Of a stretch of DNA of 64,000 nucleotides, positions 11,335 through 21,923 are shown piece after piece (the first letter of the stretch is position 1; each line of letters opens with the position of its first letter). The notes under the pieces were generated by a model. The model saw nothing but the letters and a program-made list of their open reading frames with translations, was not told where the DNA came from and did not search any database. Origin of the DNA: Phytophthora colocasiae. Taxonomy: Eukaryota > Oomycota > Peronosporomycetes > Peronosporales > Peronosporaceae. The DNA lies in the NCBI GenBank assembly GCA_018806915.1, contig JAGKQI010000034.1, forward strand, positions 1,054,001 through 1,118,000. The letters run 5' to 3'. A program made the position numbers and the translations under genes.

Positions 11335-12858
11335 ATGATCACCTCGCCCGATCTTCATTGCATGATGAAAATCCGCACGTGTGGCTTTTTCTGGTGCGAA
11401 GATGCTGTCACTAGTCTTGTTCTTCGACTTGACTAACCTTGTTGCCCTGTCTTCTTGTTTTCTTTGGCGCTCAGGTACAAGGCCGCTGTCACTCTCTCAT
11501 TCCCGACAGGCAACGCGCAGGACCCGAAGCAACTGGGACTGCTGACCATCGCTCGCTCTAAAGTCCACGGTGGAGACTTGAAGATCCCCCTCGACCGCTG
11601 CGGCAGGATCCCGACGTACATCTGCACTTCTGGTACCAACAACCAGTTCACTGTCATCTACGGCGATCGTCGTCGTTGTATCACTGTTCGTGCAGCGACC
11701 ACAGCGATCTACAAGGCGTGGTGGTCGGCACTCGAGACGGCATATATGTCGCTCCATTTGATCCAGATGAAGCGCGCGCTCGCGACGAATTTTGATGCTC
11801 TGCCGGAGCCAGAACCAGAGCAGGATGGTGCCAACGACCTCATGCTAAGCACTGTCGTAGATATTCCAATATTACAGAGCCCAGAGTCTCAGGGAGGCGA
11901 AGGGTGCGAAGTTTGGCAGTCCCACGAAAGCTCAGACGAGCTCATCGTCATCACTTCGGCAGTGATGGAGTCTACATCCAGTACCACACTACGTTCTACT
12001 CAACTATGGCCACATAACACCAAGAACGAAGACGAAATTGACGTAGATGATATCAAAAAAGCTTTAAACGAGTCGCTTTCCAGCGAATTCAGCCACTGGA
12101 GCAGCAGTGATTCCGGCGGCAGCCTCATCGACAGTGAAATCTTGGATTCCCTCCCCAACGGCGTAAGTGACCTCATGGATAGCTGCTCCGTTCAACGCAG
12201 TTACAGCTCTAGCAGCAGCATTGGCAGCAGCGTTGTTGAGTTATGTCCGAGTGGTGTTTACGAATTTCTCGAAGACTGTCCGACACCATCAACTTCTGCA
12301 AAAACTAACTTATCGAGCAGCACTCTCAGCAACCCGATTAACGGCCACCGTCAACGCAGCGACAGCGACAACAATACTGCGAGCACAGCACCACTAACAG
12401 AGCTTTCGGACGCTTTGGTGGCTGTTGAGTCTGAGAAGCCCACAGCACCGGACGCGCTTCCCCTTTCAACTTCCAGCACGTCTACGCCATTGGAGCGTCT
12501 TCAAGTCCATATAGCTGCCAACCGTTTACCATCTGAAGACGGTGTGCTCACTAACTCCTGCAGAACTGATAGCAGAGCAACTAGAGGTAAAGATTCTCAT
12601 CGAGATCGACCCCACAGGCCTTACCAACACCAGCATCGCCCTAGAGCAGAAACCAGTCAGTCTGATGCAAAACCGCCTCAGAGTCTCATCACTGGACGAA
12701 TTGATGAAGTGCGTATTCAAGAAGTCGAGAAGTTTGCATCACAACGCCTACGTAACTCAACCCGCAGTTGGAAGAAAACAATAGTGATCGAGCGAGTAAC
12801 CAAGGCCTGGACGGAGGTCGCACGATTCGCATTCCGTCCGAACGCCGCTGGTACGTGA
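11335..12858 (+). CDS. PH-like domain protein with long acidic/Ser-rich tail
   Basis: Exon 1 is 11335-11393 (59 nt) and exon 2 starts at 11475. The 81-bp intron has GTGCGA at its 5' end, a GACTAAC branch motif and CTCAG at its 3' end. As simply read to 12858 this gives 480 residues. The N-terminal ~100 residues match the minus-strand partner (CGFFW, GLLTIARSKVHGGDLKIPL, AIYKAWWSALETAY) and form a PH-like domain. The tail holds repeated Asp/Ser motifs (SSDSGGSLIDSE, SSVVELCPSGVYEFLEDCP). Between about 12545 and 12767 the next frame looks more protein-like, and a 59-bp candidate intron (12709-12767, GTGCGT...CCGCAG) would join it back to the final exon. The C-terminal model is therefore uncertain. 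Confidence 0.72.
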
Positions 12859-13525
12859 ATCGGTTACAGCGGCTTCAAGTGCACTGCAAGATGAACAAGT
12901 CTACTCCATCCCAGTTCTAATTGTCTGGAGACCTCAACACAACCTACCGTAAGCTTAGGTAGTATTTTACTTATTCGACCCGTACAATGTATTTGCATGT
13001 ACAAGCCTGCATCTGCCTTTCAGCACCCGGCTGCAATCTCCAACAGTCCGGCACTGGTGTCCGTCATCATTTTGAAGTTACCACTCAGCTTCCACAGCAC
13101 CAGCAGTGTCGCCTCGTATGCCCAACCGATAACTTTTTCCAAACAACGTTTCTGTATGGATACGTGCTGCGAAAGTGGCAAGCTTGAACTGATGGTGAGG
13201 AGCTGCCTGCACGTCTCGTGGCTTACGGCTCGTAGGCAATCTACAGCACAGTTTACAGCGACCGCCTTTCCTAACTGTAGAAATGGCTCCCTGCTACTTG
13301 CACAACCAGCGAAACGGCCAGGACACCTTTTAATAAGTTGGTTGATAACTCTGGAGGTTACTACCGGTGCATCGAAGGCTTCGATTCGAAGCGCGAGAAA
13401 TCTCACGAACTTGCACGTTGAGTCACGTGGCTTCGGTGTGTTAGTAAGGGGATGGATTTCAGCTGTTGGCAGTAGCCCGCGATGTCGAGATCTAGGTAAC
13501 ATGTGCACTGCACGACCATCATACT
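12859..13525. other. Intergenic region before the MULE
   Basis: About 670 bp. Overlapping long open frames occur on both strands (12997-13632 plus and 13020-13610 minus), but neither has recognisable motifs and the plus-strand one runs into the MULE terminal repeat. I see nothing else supportable. Confidence 0.4.
13518..13525. repeat. Left target site duplication of the MULE
   Basis: ATCATACT directly abuts the left terminal inverted repeat and is repeated exactly at 16259-16266 after the right one. MULEs typically duplicate 8-11 bp. Confidence 0.85.
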
Positions 13526-13637
13526 GGGAAAATCTATGGAGCTCGAGGTTACGGAGCTCGAGGTACCAAAAAATCATATGTGTTGACCAAAATAAAAATA
13601 GTCGACTCAAATTTTTATTTTATTGCAAATGAATTAA
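13526..13637. repeat. Left terminal inverted repeat of the MULE
   Basis: 112 bp, inverted match to 16145-16258. It contains a near-perfect tandem pair, GGAGCTCGAGGTTAC followed by GGAGCTCGAGGTACC, then an AT-rich inner half including CATATGTGTTGACCAAAATA. Confidence 0.9.
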
Positions 13638-14070
13638 ATCCGACAGTTATTGTCAAAGGGTTAATACGATATTTAATTCGGAGAATTGGGCAAACCAGAG
13701 GAAGCTTAGTATGTCGCTGTTGTACGTGAACTCCATTAAAACGTATAATACTGTAGCGCGAAGAAGTATATTTATCACAGTCAGTTTTGTAAACAACTCA
13801 CAGGATCATTTCTCGGTTGCTTGCAAGGCTAATTAGGGCTGTTGACGATACTTTTGAATTATCGGATTGCTTTGGATAGGTGAGCACGGGGCCGAAGAAC
13901 TGTGAACTGTGCATCAACATCACCGACTGTACTTATTTGAATATAATCCATTGTAGTGTGAGTTATTCGCTAAGCTTCGGCTATGTGCGCTATAAGGCTG
14001 GCTACCTGTAGTAGTTTTTTGCTTTTATTTGCAATAAAAACTAAACATTACCCACCTTGGTTCACGGAGA

Positions 14071-15933
14071 TTAACTACAACTATTGGCAATCTGAAAGAA
14101 ATGGCAAATAAACGAGAGGATACTACTGCATAAAAGTGGAGACGTTGAACAAACAGTAGCGTAAGCACAAATAGACAATGCGATTCTTAGCTTTCCTTCA
14201 AACAAAAGAACAAATTCGTAATGCAATGTCATATATTTGCGAAACTTTACAGCAAAGTCTTTCTGTCTGTAAATTCTTCCGTAAGTCTTAGAAATGCCCA
14301 CGGCTAGCGTACCCCATGCCCGAGGTGGCAGGTAATCCGGAAAGTAAGACGTCTCTGATTCGTTGCCTTCATCGCTTTGGCCTTGGTTTAAAGCAACTCT
14401 CAATGGCGGAAGTTGAGTGACTGGTTCAGTGGCATTTTCAAAGAAGGAATTAGTAGACGTGAGTAGCTCCGTAAATGTTGGCTGTGTAGTTGGTGGGGTC
14501 GCTGGATGATTAAGCTCGCTGAAAGTTGCATCTCTGGCCGTGCCTGAACTGCCGTGATTTTTCTTGTGCGATTTTGTCTTACGTTTCTTGAACTTCTTGG
14601 ATTGTAGTGGGGCTGGTTCTAACACTCTTGCTCTCGGGTCCTCTGCGATGCCACGACGAGTCAGCCAGTGAGCATGGAAGTCTTGAACCTGTAGCTTCTT
14701 TTGTCGATTAGATTTCACAATCTCGATGATCTCATGTACACAGGGTCTTCCATTTGTGTGGCGGAAAGTACCAGTACAGGGTGCGATCGATGTTTTCTTG
14801 GTAACAATTTCCACAGCCTGTTTCCACAAATTTGCGGTTTCGTTCAAAGCGTATCTGCTGATGAACATTACTACCGCCGAGTACCGCTCGTCTTGTAAGA
14901 TGTGCGAAATTTTCCCAAGATTCATACAAGCTTGGTCGCGATCGGTGAGAATAATTGATGGCTTCGAAATATTGTATGATTCAAGCATCTCTTTCAACTG
15001 TTGTAAAGCCCAGAGGAAATCTTCTTCTTTTTCACCGGATAAAAACATTGGGCAATCGGCAACACAGTGTTCATGTTGGTCATAGCAATGATGTTCAGTA
15101 GTGGTAGATCGGAATTATTAGTCTTGTATGTGCAATCCATAACCATGACGTCAGAATTCCAAGCGTAAAATTCCTTGATTCCCGGGTGTGACCAAAATAA
15201 AGCCCGGAGTCTAGAGGTTGCTTTGTCTACATCAACCTTGAAAAAAAAGTTGTGCTCTTCCAATAGCAGCAACTCAGTCGGTGTGTCGTCAGCCAGTGCC
15301 TCCCGACGACTTGAATTTTTCTACATCTTTCGCGATAATTGCTGTATCCGGATCAGCACTTCTAATTGTAGCAACAACCACTTGAGGTGACACACCGACA
15401 GCTGTCTGCGCAGCAACTAAGTCTGTGTGAGACAAGTCCGACGACGTCAAACGTTCCATGTCACGACGGCGATGGCCGGGGTGAAAGCTCGGGTCACGAG
15501 AGGCGGGGTGGTTGTGGATGTTGGATCCATTAAGATGGACTATTTTCCAGCTTCCGGTCACATTGTTCGCATCGACCGCTTCAATACGAATCTTCATCTT
15601 GCACCCAATTTTGCTTGTTCCCCGTTGTGTACGAACTCGATCTTCCTCTCGGATGTGACGTGTGTTCTTGGTTTTTCCGTAGTGGTCGCATTGGAAATCA
15701 CGTTGTCGAATTTCTTTTGCCTTGTTTTTCTTGTTATGGGCCTTTGTCACGTCAATAACTTGGCGCCGATTCCACTCGTGAAGGGCAGTCTCTTCTTCAT
15801 AAAAGTCAAATGCTTGTTCCGGAGGTGGCGGAATGATGTAGCTCGAGGTTGTTGGTGGAGGTGGTGCCGATGTTGGTGTTGAAGCCATAATCAAATAATG
15901 AATGCACTTGAAAAGAGCAAAACTCAAAGGCAA
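14071..15933 (-). pseudogene. FAR1/MULE transposase, broken and internally deleted
   Basis: Three minus-strand pieces in different frames. Piece 1 (from the ATG at about 15888 to 15289) holds a FAR1-type DNA-binding zinc cluster: FQCDHYGKTK, GCKMKIRIEA and the HNHPAS motif. Piece 2 (15272-14994) holds the first catalytic Asp region (DVMVMDCTYKTN). Piece 3 (15048-14071) holds the second (IILTDRDQACMN). After QACMNLGKISHI the reading moves abruptly to a MULE-type C-terminal region (CTGTFRHTNGRPCVHEIIEI). The segment carrying the third catalytic acidic residue and the usual CxWHxxKN-like block is missing. Frame breaks occur near 15280 and 15030. It is not expected to make active transposase. Confidence 0.85.
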
Positions 15934-16144
15934 ATGTAGGTTTCACGCCTTGTTTTACAGGCCACGTGAGTTTCATAACCAAATATTGAAAAGGAGGCCA
16001 TGTGGGTTTCGTAACCGAATACTGAAAAGTAGCAAAACATCTCATGAGTATGCGATGCAGCCTACATTTAACTAATGGATCCATAATAAACACCAAAGTA
16101 CTCTTAGAATAACCACTACTCATTGAATAACCGCTATGAGGTAA

Positions 16145-16258
16145 TTAATTCGTTTGCAATTAAAATAAACATTTGTGTTGACTATTTTTATTTTGGTCAA
16201 CACATATGATTTTTTTGGTACCTCGAGCTCCGTAACCTCGAGCTCCATAGATTTTCCC
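16145..16258. repeat. Right terminal inverted repeat of the MULE
   Basis: 114 bp, inverted copy of 13526-13637, differing mainly by a one-base longer A/T run and a few substitutions in the AT-rich inner half. Confidence 0.9.
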
Positions 16259-16401
16259 ATCATACTCTGACTCAGAGCCATAAGCTTGACATCCGTGATG
16301 CCACTTGGGCGGGGAAGGGGAAAACATTTGCGAGTTGCAACGCATTTACACAAGCACACGAACAGCGCACCTGGACAAGTTTTTAATCTCTCCTTGTTGC
16401 T

Positions 16402-16410
16402 GCTCATTCC
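16402..16410 (+). promoter_or_regulatory. Oomycete initiator-like motif of the pectin methylesterase
   Basis: GCTCATTCC matches the core of the oomycete Inr element (GCTCATTYY) and lies 32 bp before the ATG at 16443. The A/T-rich FPR part that normally follows is weak here. Confidence 0.5.
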
Positions 16411-16442
16411 TGGAACTTCCTCGTCGCACGAACACCTCAACG

Positions 16443-17474
16443 ATGCAGATCTTCACCCCGCTTGTCGCACTTACTAGCCTCGTGGCTGGAGCTCTCGCCC
16501 AGCAAACTTGCACCGGTCCGAACGCGCGCACGGAGCCGCCGGCTGGTGCCGTTGTCGTTGACGCCACGGGCGCGTACAAGAACAGCGTCAAGACGGTGTC
16601 GGAGGGCGTCGCGAAACTGGACCCCCACACGACGTCGGAGCAGACCGTCTTCGTGCGTCCTGGCGTTTACAACGAGCAGGTTTACGTTGCTCCTCTATCG
16701 GGCCCCTTGGTGCTGCAAGGTTTCACGTGTGACGCCACGTCTTACTCCAGCAACGAGGTGACCATCACCCAGGGCAAGGCTCAAAAGGACATCCCTGCCA
16801 CAGTGACGGGTGAGTCCCGTAATGACATGACCAGTACGGTGCGCTTCTACTCCGATAACGTCAAGGTGTACAACCTTAACATTGCCAACACGGCCGGTAA
16901 CGTCGGCCAGGCGTTGGCTGTCAACGTCAACGCCACTGACTACGGCTTCTACGCTTGCAACCTCACGGGTTACCAGGACACTGTGCTCGCTGACAAGGGC
17001 CGCGAGCTGTACGCCCGCACGTACATCAACGGTGCCACCGACTTCGTCTTCGGTCGCTACGCGCAGGCATGGTTCGAGAAGTGCGACATCGAGACCATTG
17101 GCACGGGTTTCATCACTGCCAGCGGTCGTGAGTCCGAGTCCAGCTCGGCCACTTACGTCTTCAACAAGGCCCGTGTGTTCGGTAAGAGCGGTGTGAACTC
17201 GACGGTGCTGGGCCGTCCGTGGCGTCCATTTGCCAAGGTCATCTGGCAGAACAGCGATCTTGGCGATGTGGTCAAGCCGGAGGGCTGGGCGAAGTGGGAT
17301 GCCACGTCCAGCACGGACAAGGTAATCTTTAAGGAGTTTAACAACTCGGGCCCTGGTGCTGCCACTGCCAACCGCGTTGCCTTCAGCGGACAGCTGGATG
17401 CGCCTGTGGCTATCAACGAGGTCCTTGGAGAGGGCTACGAAACGGAGTGGTGGGTCGACACGACTTACTTGTAA
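16443..17474 (+). CDS. Secreted pectin methylesterase (CE8)
   Basis: 343 residues, single exon. The start at 16443 gives a clear signal peptide (MQIFTPLVALTSLVAGALA) cleaved before QQTC. The mature protein is a right-handed beta-helix pectinesterase that de-esterifies homogalacturonan in plant cell walls, exposing it to pectinases. Family motifs are in order: VFVRPGVYNEQV, the oxyanion Gln and acid Asp in GYQDTVLA, the nucleophile Asp in DFVFGRYAQAWF, and LGRPWRPFAKVIW with the substrate-binding Arg/Trp. Length is typical of microbial CE8 enzymes without a pro-region. It is extracellular and fits a plant-associated lifestyle. A MULE ends 184 bp upstream and might affect its promoter. Confidence 0.95.
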   Translation: MQIFTPLVALTSLVAGALAQQTCTGPNARTEPPAGAVVVDATGAYKNSVKTVSEGVAKLDPHTTSEQTVFVRPGVYNEQVYVAPLSGPLVLQGFTCDATSYSSNEVTITQGKAQKDIPATVTGESRNDMTSTVRFYSDNVKVYNLNIANTAGNVGQALAVNVNATDYGFYACNLTGYQDTVLADKGRELYARTYINGATDFVFGRYAQAWFEKCDIETIGTGFITASGRESESSSATYVFNKARVFGKSGVNSTVLGRPWRPFAKVIWQNSDLGDVVKPEGWAKWDATSSTDKVIFKEFNNSGPGAATANRVAFSGQLDAPVAINEVLGEGYETEWWVDTTYL

Positions 17475-18432
17475 AATGCGCTAGCGTTTGCTGATCACGC
17501 ATAGACATAAAGATTGATGTTAGTTCGTACCGAACAAAATAAACGAGATGCATTTCACAACCACCAAAAAGTATCCCGATTTTTTTTTTTTTTTATGCAT
17601 ACTCTGTCGATGAATTTCGGATAACTCACGGTGACGGAAGCAAAGTCTCGACAATGGACGATGTAGTGTAAATGAGCTGCTCATACCAAGAGCGCTAGCG
17701 TAGTACATATAGGACTATAGTGTGTGGGGGGATACCCCCTAGCTCCAGTACGTATTACAATGCATCGATTTGCTGGTGCTACCACAACGGATCCTGACGA
17801 AGCTATGGCAAACTGAACTGGTGCATTGGACAACTCCCACGGGATATGTATGCATGTAAACGCGTTTCGTGAGTCGCCTTGACACCTGAGTGGCTCAGTG
17901 TCGTGTTATCTCTCATTCTCTACGTTTCTCTCGGCCAGAGGCCACGAGCTAATAGCCAGCAAATGTGTTGACGCCTGCATGAGAGCCCCGTTCGAAGAAT
18001 ATACGATTTTGACGGTATATCTATCGGTGAGAGCTCTTCGTGTGCGACGCAGGTGTCACCGTAGTTGACTGCCCTGGATCACCTTTGCAATTGCTCCTCG
18101 AGAAGAGCCACACCATGAACGACATCTGCTAGGTTAGTCGGACTCGAAGTCCCTCCTGTTCATCCATCAATGAATGCACCAGCAGACCGTCGTGTATACG
18201 CTCAACGGCTGCGCACTATTGTCAGGGCACTATTTGTTCCGTATACTTTTTGAAACTACAACTGAAAAGTTAAAAATTATCGAAAGAAATATTCCTGCTC
18301 GTGAAGTTCGTAAAGCGAGGTAACCTTCAACCAATGAACTGTCGATTTGGTACCTCGTCACGGTCCAGCCAAAAAGTGCCTTCGAGTTCATTCAATCTTC
18401 TACCTTGCAGAGCTCAGAGCGAAAGGAAGCAC
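17475..18432. other. Intergenic region after the pectin methylesterase
   Basis: About 960 bp without a supportable gene. It contains a T run (about 17580-17594) and otherwise unique-looking sequence. Confidence 0.5.
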
Positions 18433-19775
18433 ATGACAATGCTGGCTCGGTAGGCTATTCCTTCCGTCTATAAATCTTTCTACAACTAACACTTGTCGTT
18501 CCTTGTAGTTGCATCGCACAGAAAGTTCTTCGTCAGAGCCCCGCAGCCTCACAACTCGCACGTCGCAGTGTGCTGAACTGCGCCCAACAGCGACGCTCGT
18601 ACGTGGTGGACCCCAAGCACAACGGCGGTGGCGACTTCACCCTCACACGCAATAAGTACCAGTCCGTACTTAAGGAGGAGTTCCCATTAGAGCTGGGTGG
18701 GTCACTGCCCGAGGTGACCATCGATTGGGAGCAGTGGGGCGATTGCTCCCTTCCTGGAGATCGCACTATCCTAGTGCTACCGTCGTTCTCGCATTCGAGT
18801 CACGCTGCCTCGAACCGAGATGACCCTCGTCCTGGATGGTGGGAGAACATGATTGGTCCTGGCAAGGCTATCAACACGTCCTACTTCCGTGTCATCTGTC
18901 CGTCCGTCCTGGGCAGTCCATTCGGAGCCACATCACCGTTGACGATCAATCCGCTCACGGGCGACAAGTATAAAGCGTCGTTCCCGCAGCTCACGCCCGC
19001 TGATATGGCTCGTTGCCATGCCAAAATCCTGGACGACCTGGGAATTGACAGCGTGCACACTGTCGTCGGTGCCAGTATGGGCGGCATCCAGGCACTTGAA
19101 TTTGCAGCCCAGTTCCCAGACCGTCTGGACCGCCTTGTCGGACTTGCCTGCACGCACCAGACCACCCCTGGTACGGTCGCCTTTCGACGTGTGCAACGCC
19201 GTGCGATCCTTGCTGACCCGGAGTACAAGGATGGCAACTACACGCCTGGTGTACCGCTTGAGGGTATGAAAGTGGCGCGTGAGCTGGGAATGACGTGCTA
19301 CCGCTCGCGCGAGGAGTTCGACGCGCGTTTCGACTGGAACCCGACGGGTCCTATGCATTTCAAGACAGCTACGTTTGAAGTGGAGAGCTACATGGACTAC
19401 CAAGCGAACAAGTTTGCTCGTCTCTTTGATCCGAACTGCTACTTGCTGTTGTCCAAGGCGATGGACTTGACAAACTTGGGCCGCAACTCGCTGAACTTGG
19501 CCGAGGGCACGAGCCGCATCTCGTGCGACAGCCTTGTCATCGGCATCAAGCAGGATCTTCTGATTCCGATCCAGGAGCAACGCAACTTGGTGAACATCCT
19601 GCAGTCGTACGGCCACAACGCGCAGCTAGTGGAAGTGGACTCCAAGTTCGGCCACGACGCCATGTTCAACGGCCAGATGCAACTGGACGTTTTCTCGCCG
19701 CTGGTCCGCGACTACATCGAGGAGCAACTCGCCAACGTCCTCCCGCACGAACAGCACCGCTACAGCAGCTTGTAG
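18433..19775 (+). CDS. metX: Homoserine O-acetyltransferase, probably organellar
   Basis: Exon 1 is 18433-18449 (17 nt); a 59-bp intron follows (GTAGGC, branch ACTAAC, TTGTAG); exon 2 is 18509-19775. The model gives 427 residues. The enzyme acetylates homoserine for methionine synthesis. It is an alpha/beta-hydrolase: nucleophile Ser in GASMGGIQALEFA, acid Asp in GIKQDLLIP, His in KFGHDAMF, and the family block DDPRPGWWENMIGPGKAI. The spliced start MTMLARCIAQKVLRQSPAAS with following Arg residues looks like a mitochondrial targeting peptide. Without exon 1 the frame has no ATG at a sensible place, which supports the tiny first exon. Serine O-acetyltransferase activity occurs in some relatives and cannot be excluded. 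Confidence 0.9.
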
Positions 19776-20663
19776 TTGTTGCAGTTGTTGGCGTTGTTGA
19801 AGTGCCAGCAAAAAAGTATCTATAAGAAAGTGTTTTTTAAAAGTGATTTTCATCCAATCAGCGTCGAACTCGTCGCTGATAGGCGGACTGGTTTACACAG
19901 CCGGGACAGGGATTTTAGTCCCGTTTGGTCTTGTTGTCTTGAATTGTGATTTAGTCTAGAAAGGTAGTTTTCATAGCCGGGTCATTGACACAAAACGACG
20001 CGTCACGAGCAGATCACAACGTGTAGGCTCTGGCTGCGCAGCACCACACGAAACTGGGAAGAGGGATAAGAGTATCGAAGGCAATGCACTAGCATTATGG
20101 AGTTGCAAGGACCTACAAGCTGATTATCAGCCGATATATTCGTATCGCTCCGAGAAAAGTTAGATGACGTAGGCGACCAATGGATTAACCCTTATATAAT
20201 AAGCACGGCTTGCTTTAATTCAAGCCCGCTTAGCTTAATATTTAGCAGCGCTTAATTTAAATTGAGCAGATTTATAATCGCTGCGATATGTGGGGTCGTG
20301 ATGGTAGATGTGGGCTCTGTCTCAAAATAACGCGGCACTTGATCCATGTTGATCACATTGTGGGGCTGTATGTTGTACTCGCCAATGATGGTCTGTGCTT
20401 TGGCGATGAATTGGAATGCGATGTCAGCGGCATCATCCGGAAGTTTTATTGTGGTTGTGTGACGGCGTTACGCGAGGTTGTATCGCTTTTTGGTGCGATC
20501 GAGCCATCCAGATGACGCAGCAAAACTCGAGCTTTCAGGAGCAGGAGTTAGCGGTTGTGCTTCTTTATAAATGTTGCGTGCCTTTAACTGAATGTATTTG
20601 TCCTTCACCCGCAAGCCTTTCATATTTCTTGAGACGACCCATTGTATAGCTGCTGCTCCAACG
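19776..20663. other. Intergenic region downstream of metX
   Basis: About 890 bp, AT-rich around 20200-20280 with short TTAA-rich repeats. A 7-bp-arm hairpin (ATCAGCG...CGCTGAT, 19857-19880) lies about 80 bp after the metX stop. No gene is supportable. Confidence 0.4.
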
Positions 20664-21036
20664 CTACGTGTTGAGCCTTTTTACCAACTCCTGGAATGCG
20701 ACGTATTGTTCGTGTTGCAGCTTGTCGACTCTATGAGAGTTCACGAAGCTCAGCGAGATGCTTGTGCCAATCCCGGACAATAGATGCTGATGGAATCTTG
20801 TGCTTCTTATCCAGGGTATTGAACCCACAGCCCCGTACATTTTTCTTGTACTCACTCAGCACTGCCAGCTTAAAGTGCACACTGTAGCTGTTGCGGTGCT
20901 TTGTCGACATGCTTGCTGTCGACAGTGACTTGAAAAATGGTCTGGTAACCACTGCTCTCCACTCGATAAGCCAAGCAGCTAACGAAGCAACTGCCAGCCA
21001 ACCGTTCTGTTGGCAACCATTACTCTCGCGTCGCAA
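20664..21036 (-). pseudogene. Remnant of a pogo/Tigger-like transposase N-terminus
   Basis: From the ATG at about 20910, a minus-strand frame reads MSTKHRNSYSVHFKLAVLSE and later SASIVRDWHKHL. This is the helix-turn-helix (Psq/CENP-B-like) module that opens pogo-type transposases. The frame breaks near 20740, and an adjacent frame continues SHRVDKLQHEQYVAFQELVK before ending. No DDE domain follows, so this is a 5' fragment. Confidence 0.5.
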
Positions 21037-21114
21037 ATGACGAAGCTAATGCAATGAGCGTTCTATTTGAACTAGGCGTGTTAGTCGCGAGGTTGAACAT
21101 CAAATCATTACTGT

Positions 21115-21333
21115 TTATCTCTTTTGTAGAACGCCTAGGCGTCTGAAGCGCGGTAAGCCGGTAGTCCACGCGCGAGGCTCCAGGGCTTCATTTGCAATAG
21201 CGTCAGCAATTTGCGAATAGCTCTCCATCACCTCCTTCACACGCTTCCAAAGCGTTTCTACCGTCTGGTTGATCCCGACCGATGCATCCGTAGACACTTG
21301 AACATAAGCGCGAGACAACTCGACATCTTCCAC
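21115..21333 (-). pseudogene. Fragment of a Harbinger-associated Myb/SANT-like protein
   Basis: Reads EDVELSRAYVQVSTDASVGI then NQTVETLWKRVKEVMESYSQ. This matches the opening of the Myb/SANT-like (no-apical-meristem-associated) proteins that are abundant in oomycete genomes and accompany PIF/Harbinger transposons. Only about 60 residues remain, so it is truncated on both sides. Confidence 0.5.
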
Positions 21334-21923
21334 TACATGATAGTTCTTTCCCCGCGCCGTTTACTCACGAGCAGGCATGAGCACGTACAGCGAAGCTGGT
21401 GTCAACCCGATTTGGCTCAGACTAGCTATTTGTCCGTCAGATATGGCGGAAAGATCGCCACACGATAGTCGTTGATTAGATTTGGTCGATGTCTTGTGCA
21501 ACGCAAGAAAGCTATCGTGCAGTCAGATATAGCATGGAATTTTGTTGCAACCGGTGGGAAAGCTCTAAGTGCGCAATTTATCCTGTGCTTTATCGCGGTG
21601 GTGCGCTCGCTGCATGCGCTCTTCCGCTGTGAGGCGAGGCAGGTATGTGCATGAAGATGCCTTCTCATGGTATGTTAAGTTTCGCCGCTCCTTTGGCGCG
21701 CTACGTGCTTGGCCCAACTATCACAACTGTTAAACTTTATATGAGGATCGAAAATTGCAGTGAATCTCTCTACCTTTGTTGACCATCAATTAATATATGT
21801 CGCTTACTGTAGTGCACGACACCGTTGTGTTCCAGAATAACTAGTCGCGACCTTTTGACACGACAGCCTCACTTCAGCACTTGGAGTGCATGCACCTTCA
21901 GAGGAATCCGCATTAAAGCGACG
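21334..21923. other. Intergenic region before the S41-like protease gene
   Basis: About 590 bp. It holds no supportable gene; short open frames only. Confidence 0.4.

Larger units (their letters stand above)
13526..16258 (-). mobile_element. MULE DNA transposon with long terminal inverted repeats
   Basis: A 2,733-bp element bounded by inverted repeats of about 113 bp (13526-13637 and 16145-16258) that both begin GGGAAAATCTATGGAGCTCG, flanked by the 8-bp duplication ATCATACT. The interior carries a FAR1/MULE transposase on the minus strand, broken into pieces. TIR identity is high, with only a few substitutions and single-base indels, so the insertion is not ancient. The transposase is nevertheless disabled, suggesting mobilisation in trans or decay after insertion. 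The right end lies 184 bp upstream of the pectin methylesterase start codon. Confidence 0.92.

Noticed and set aside
12997..13632. 211-codon open frame upstream of and into the MULE
   Set aside because: It runs through the element's terminal inverted repeat, overlaps a 196-codon frame on the other strand and has no recognisable motif.
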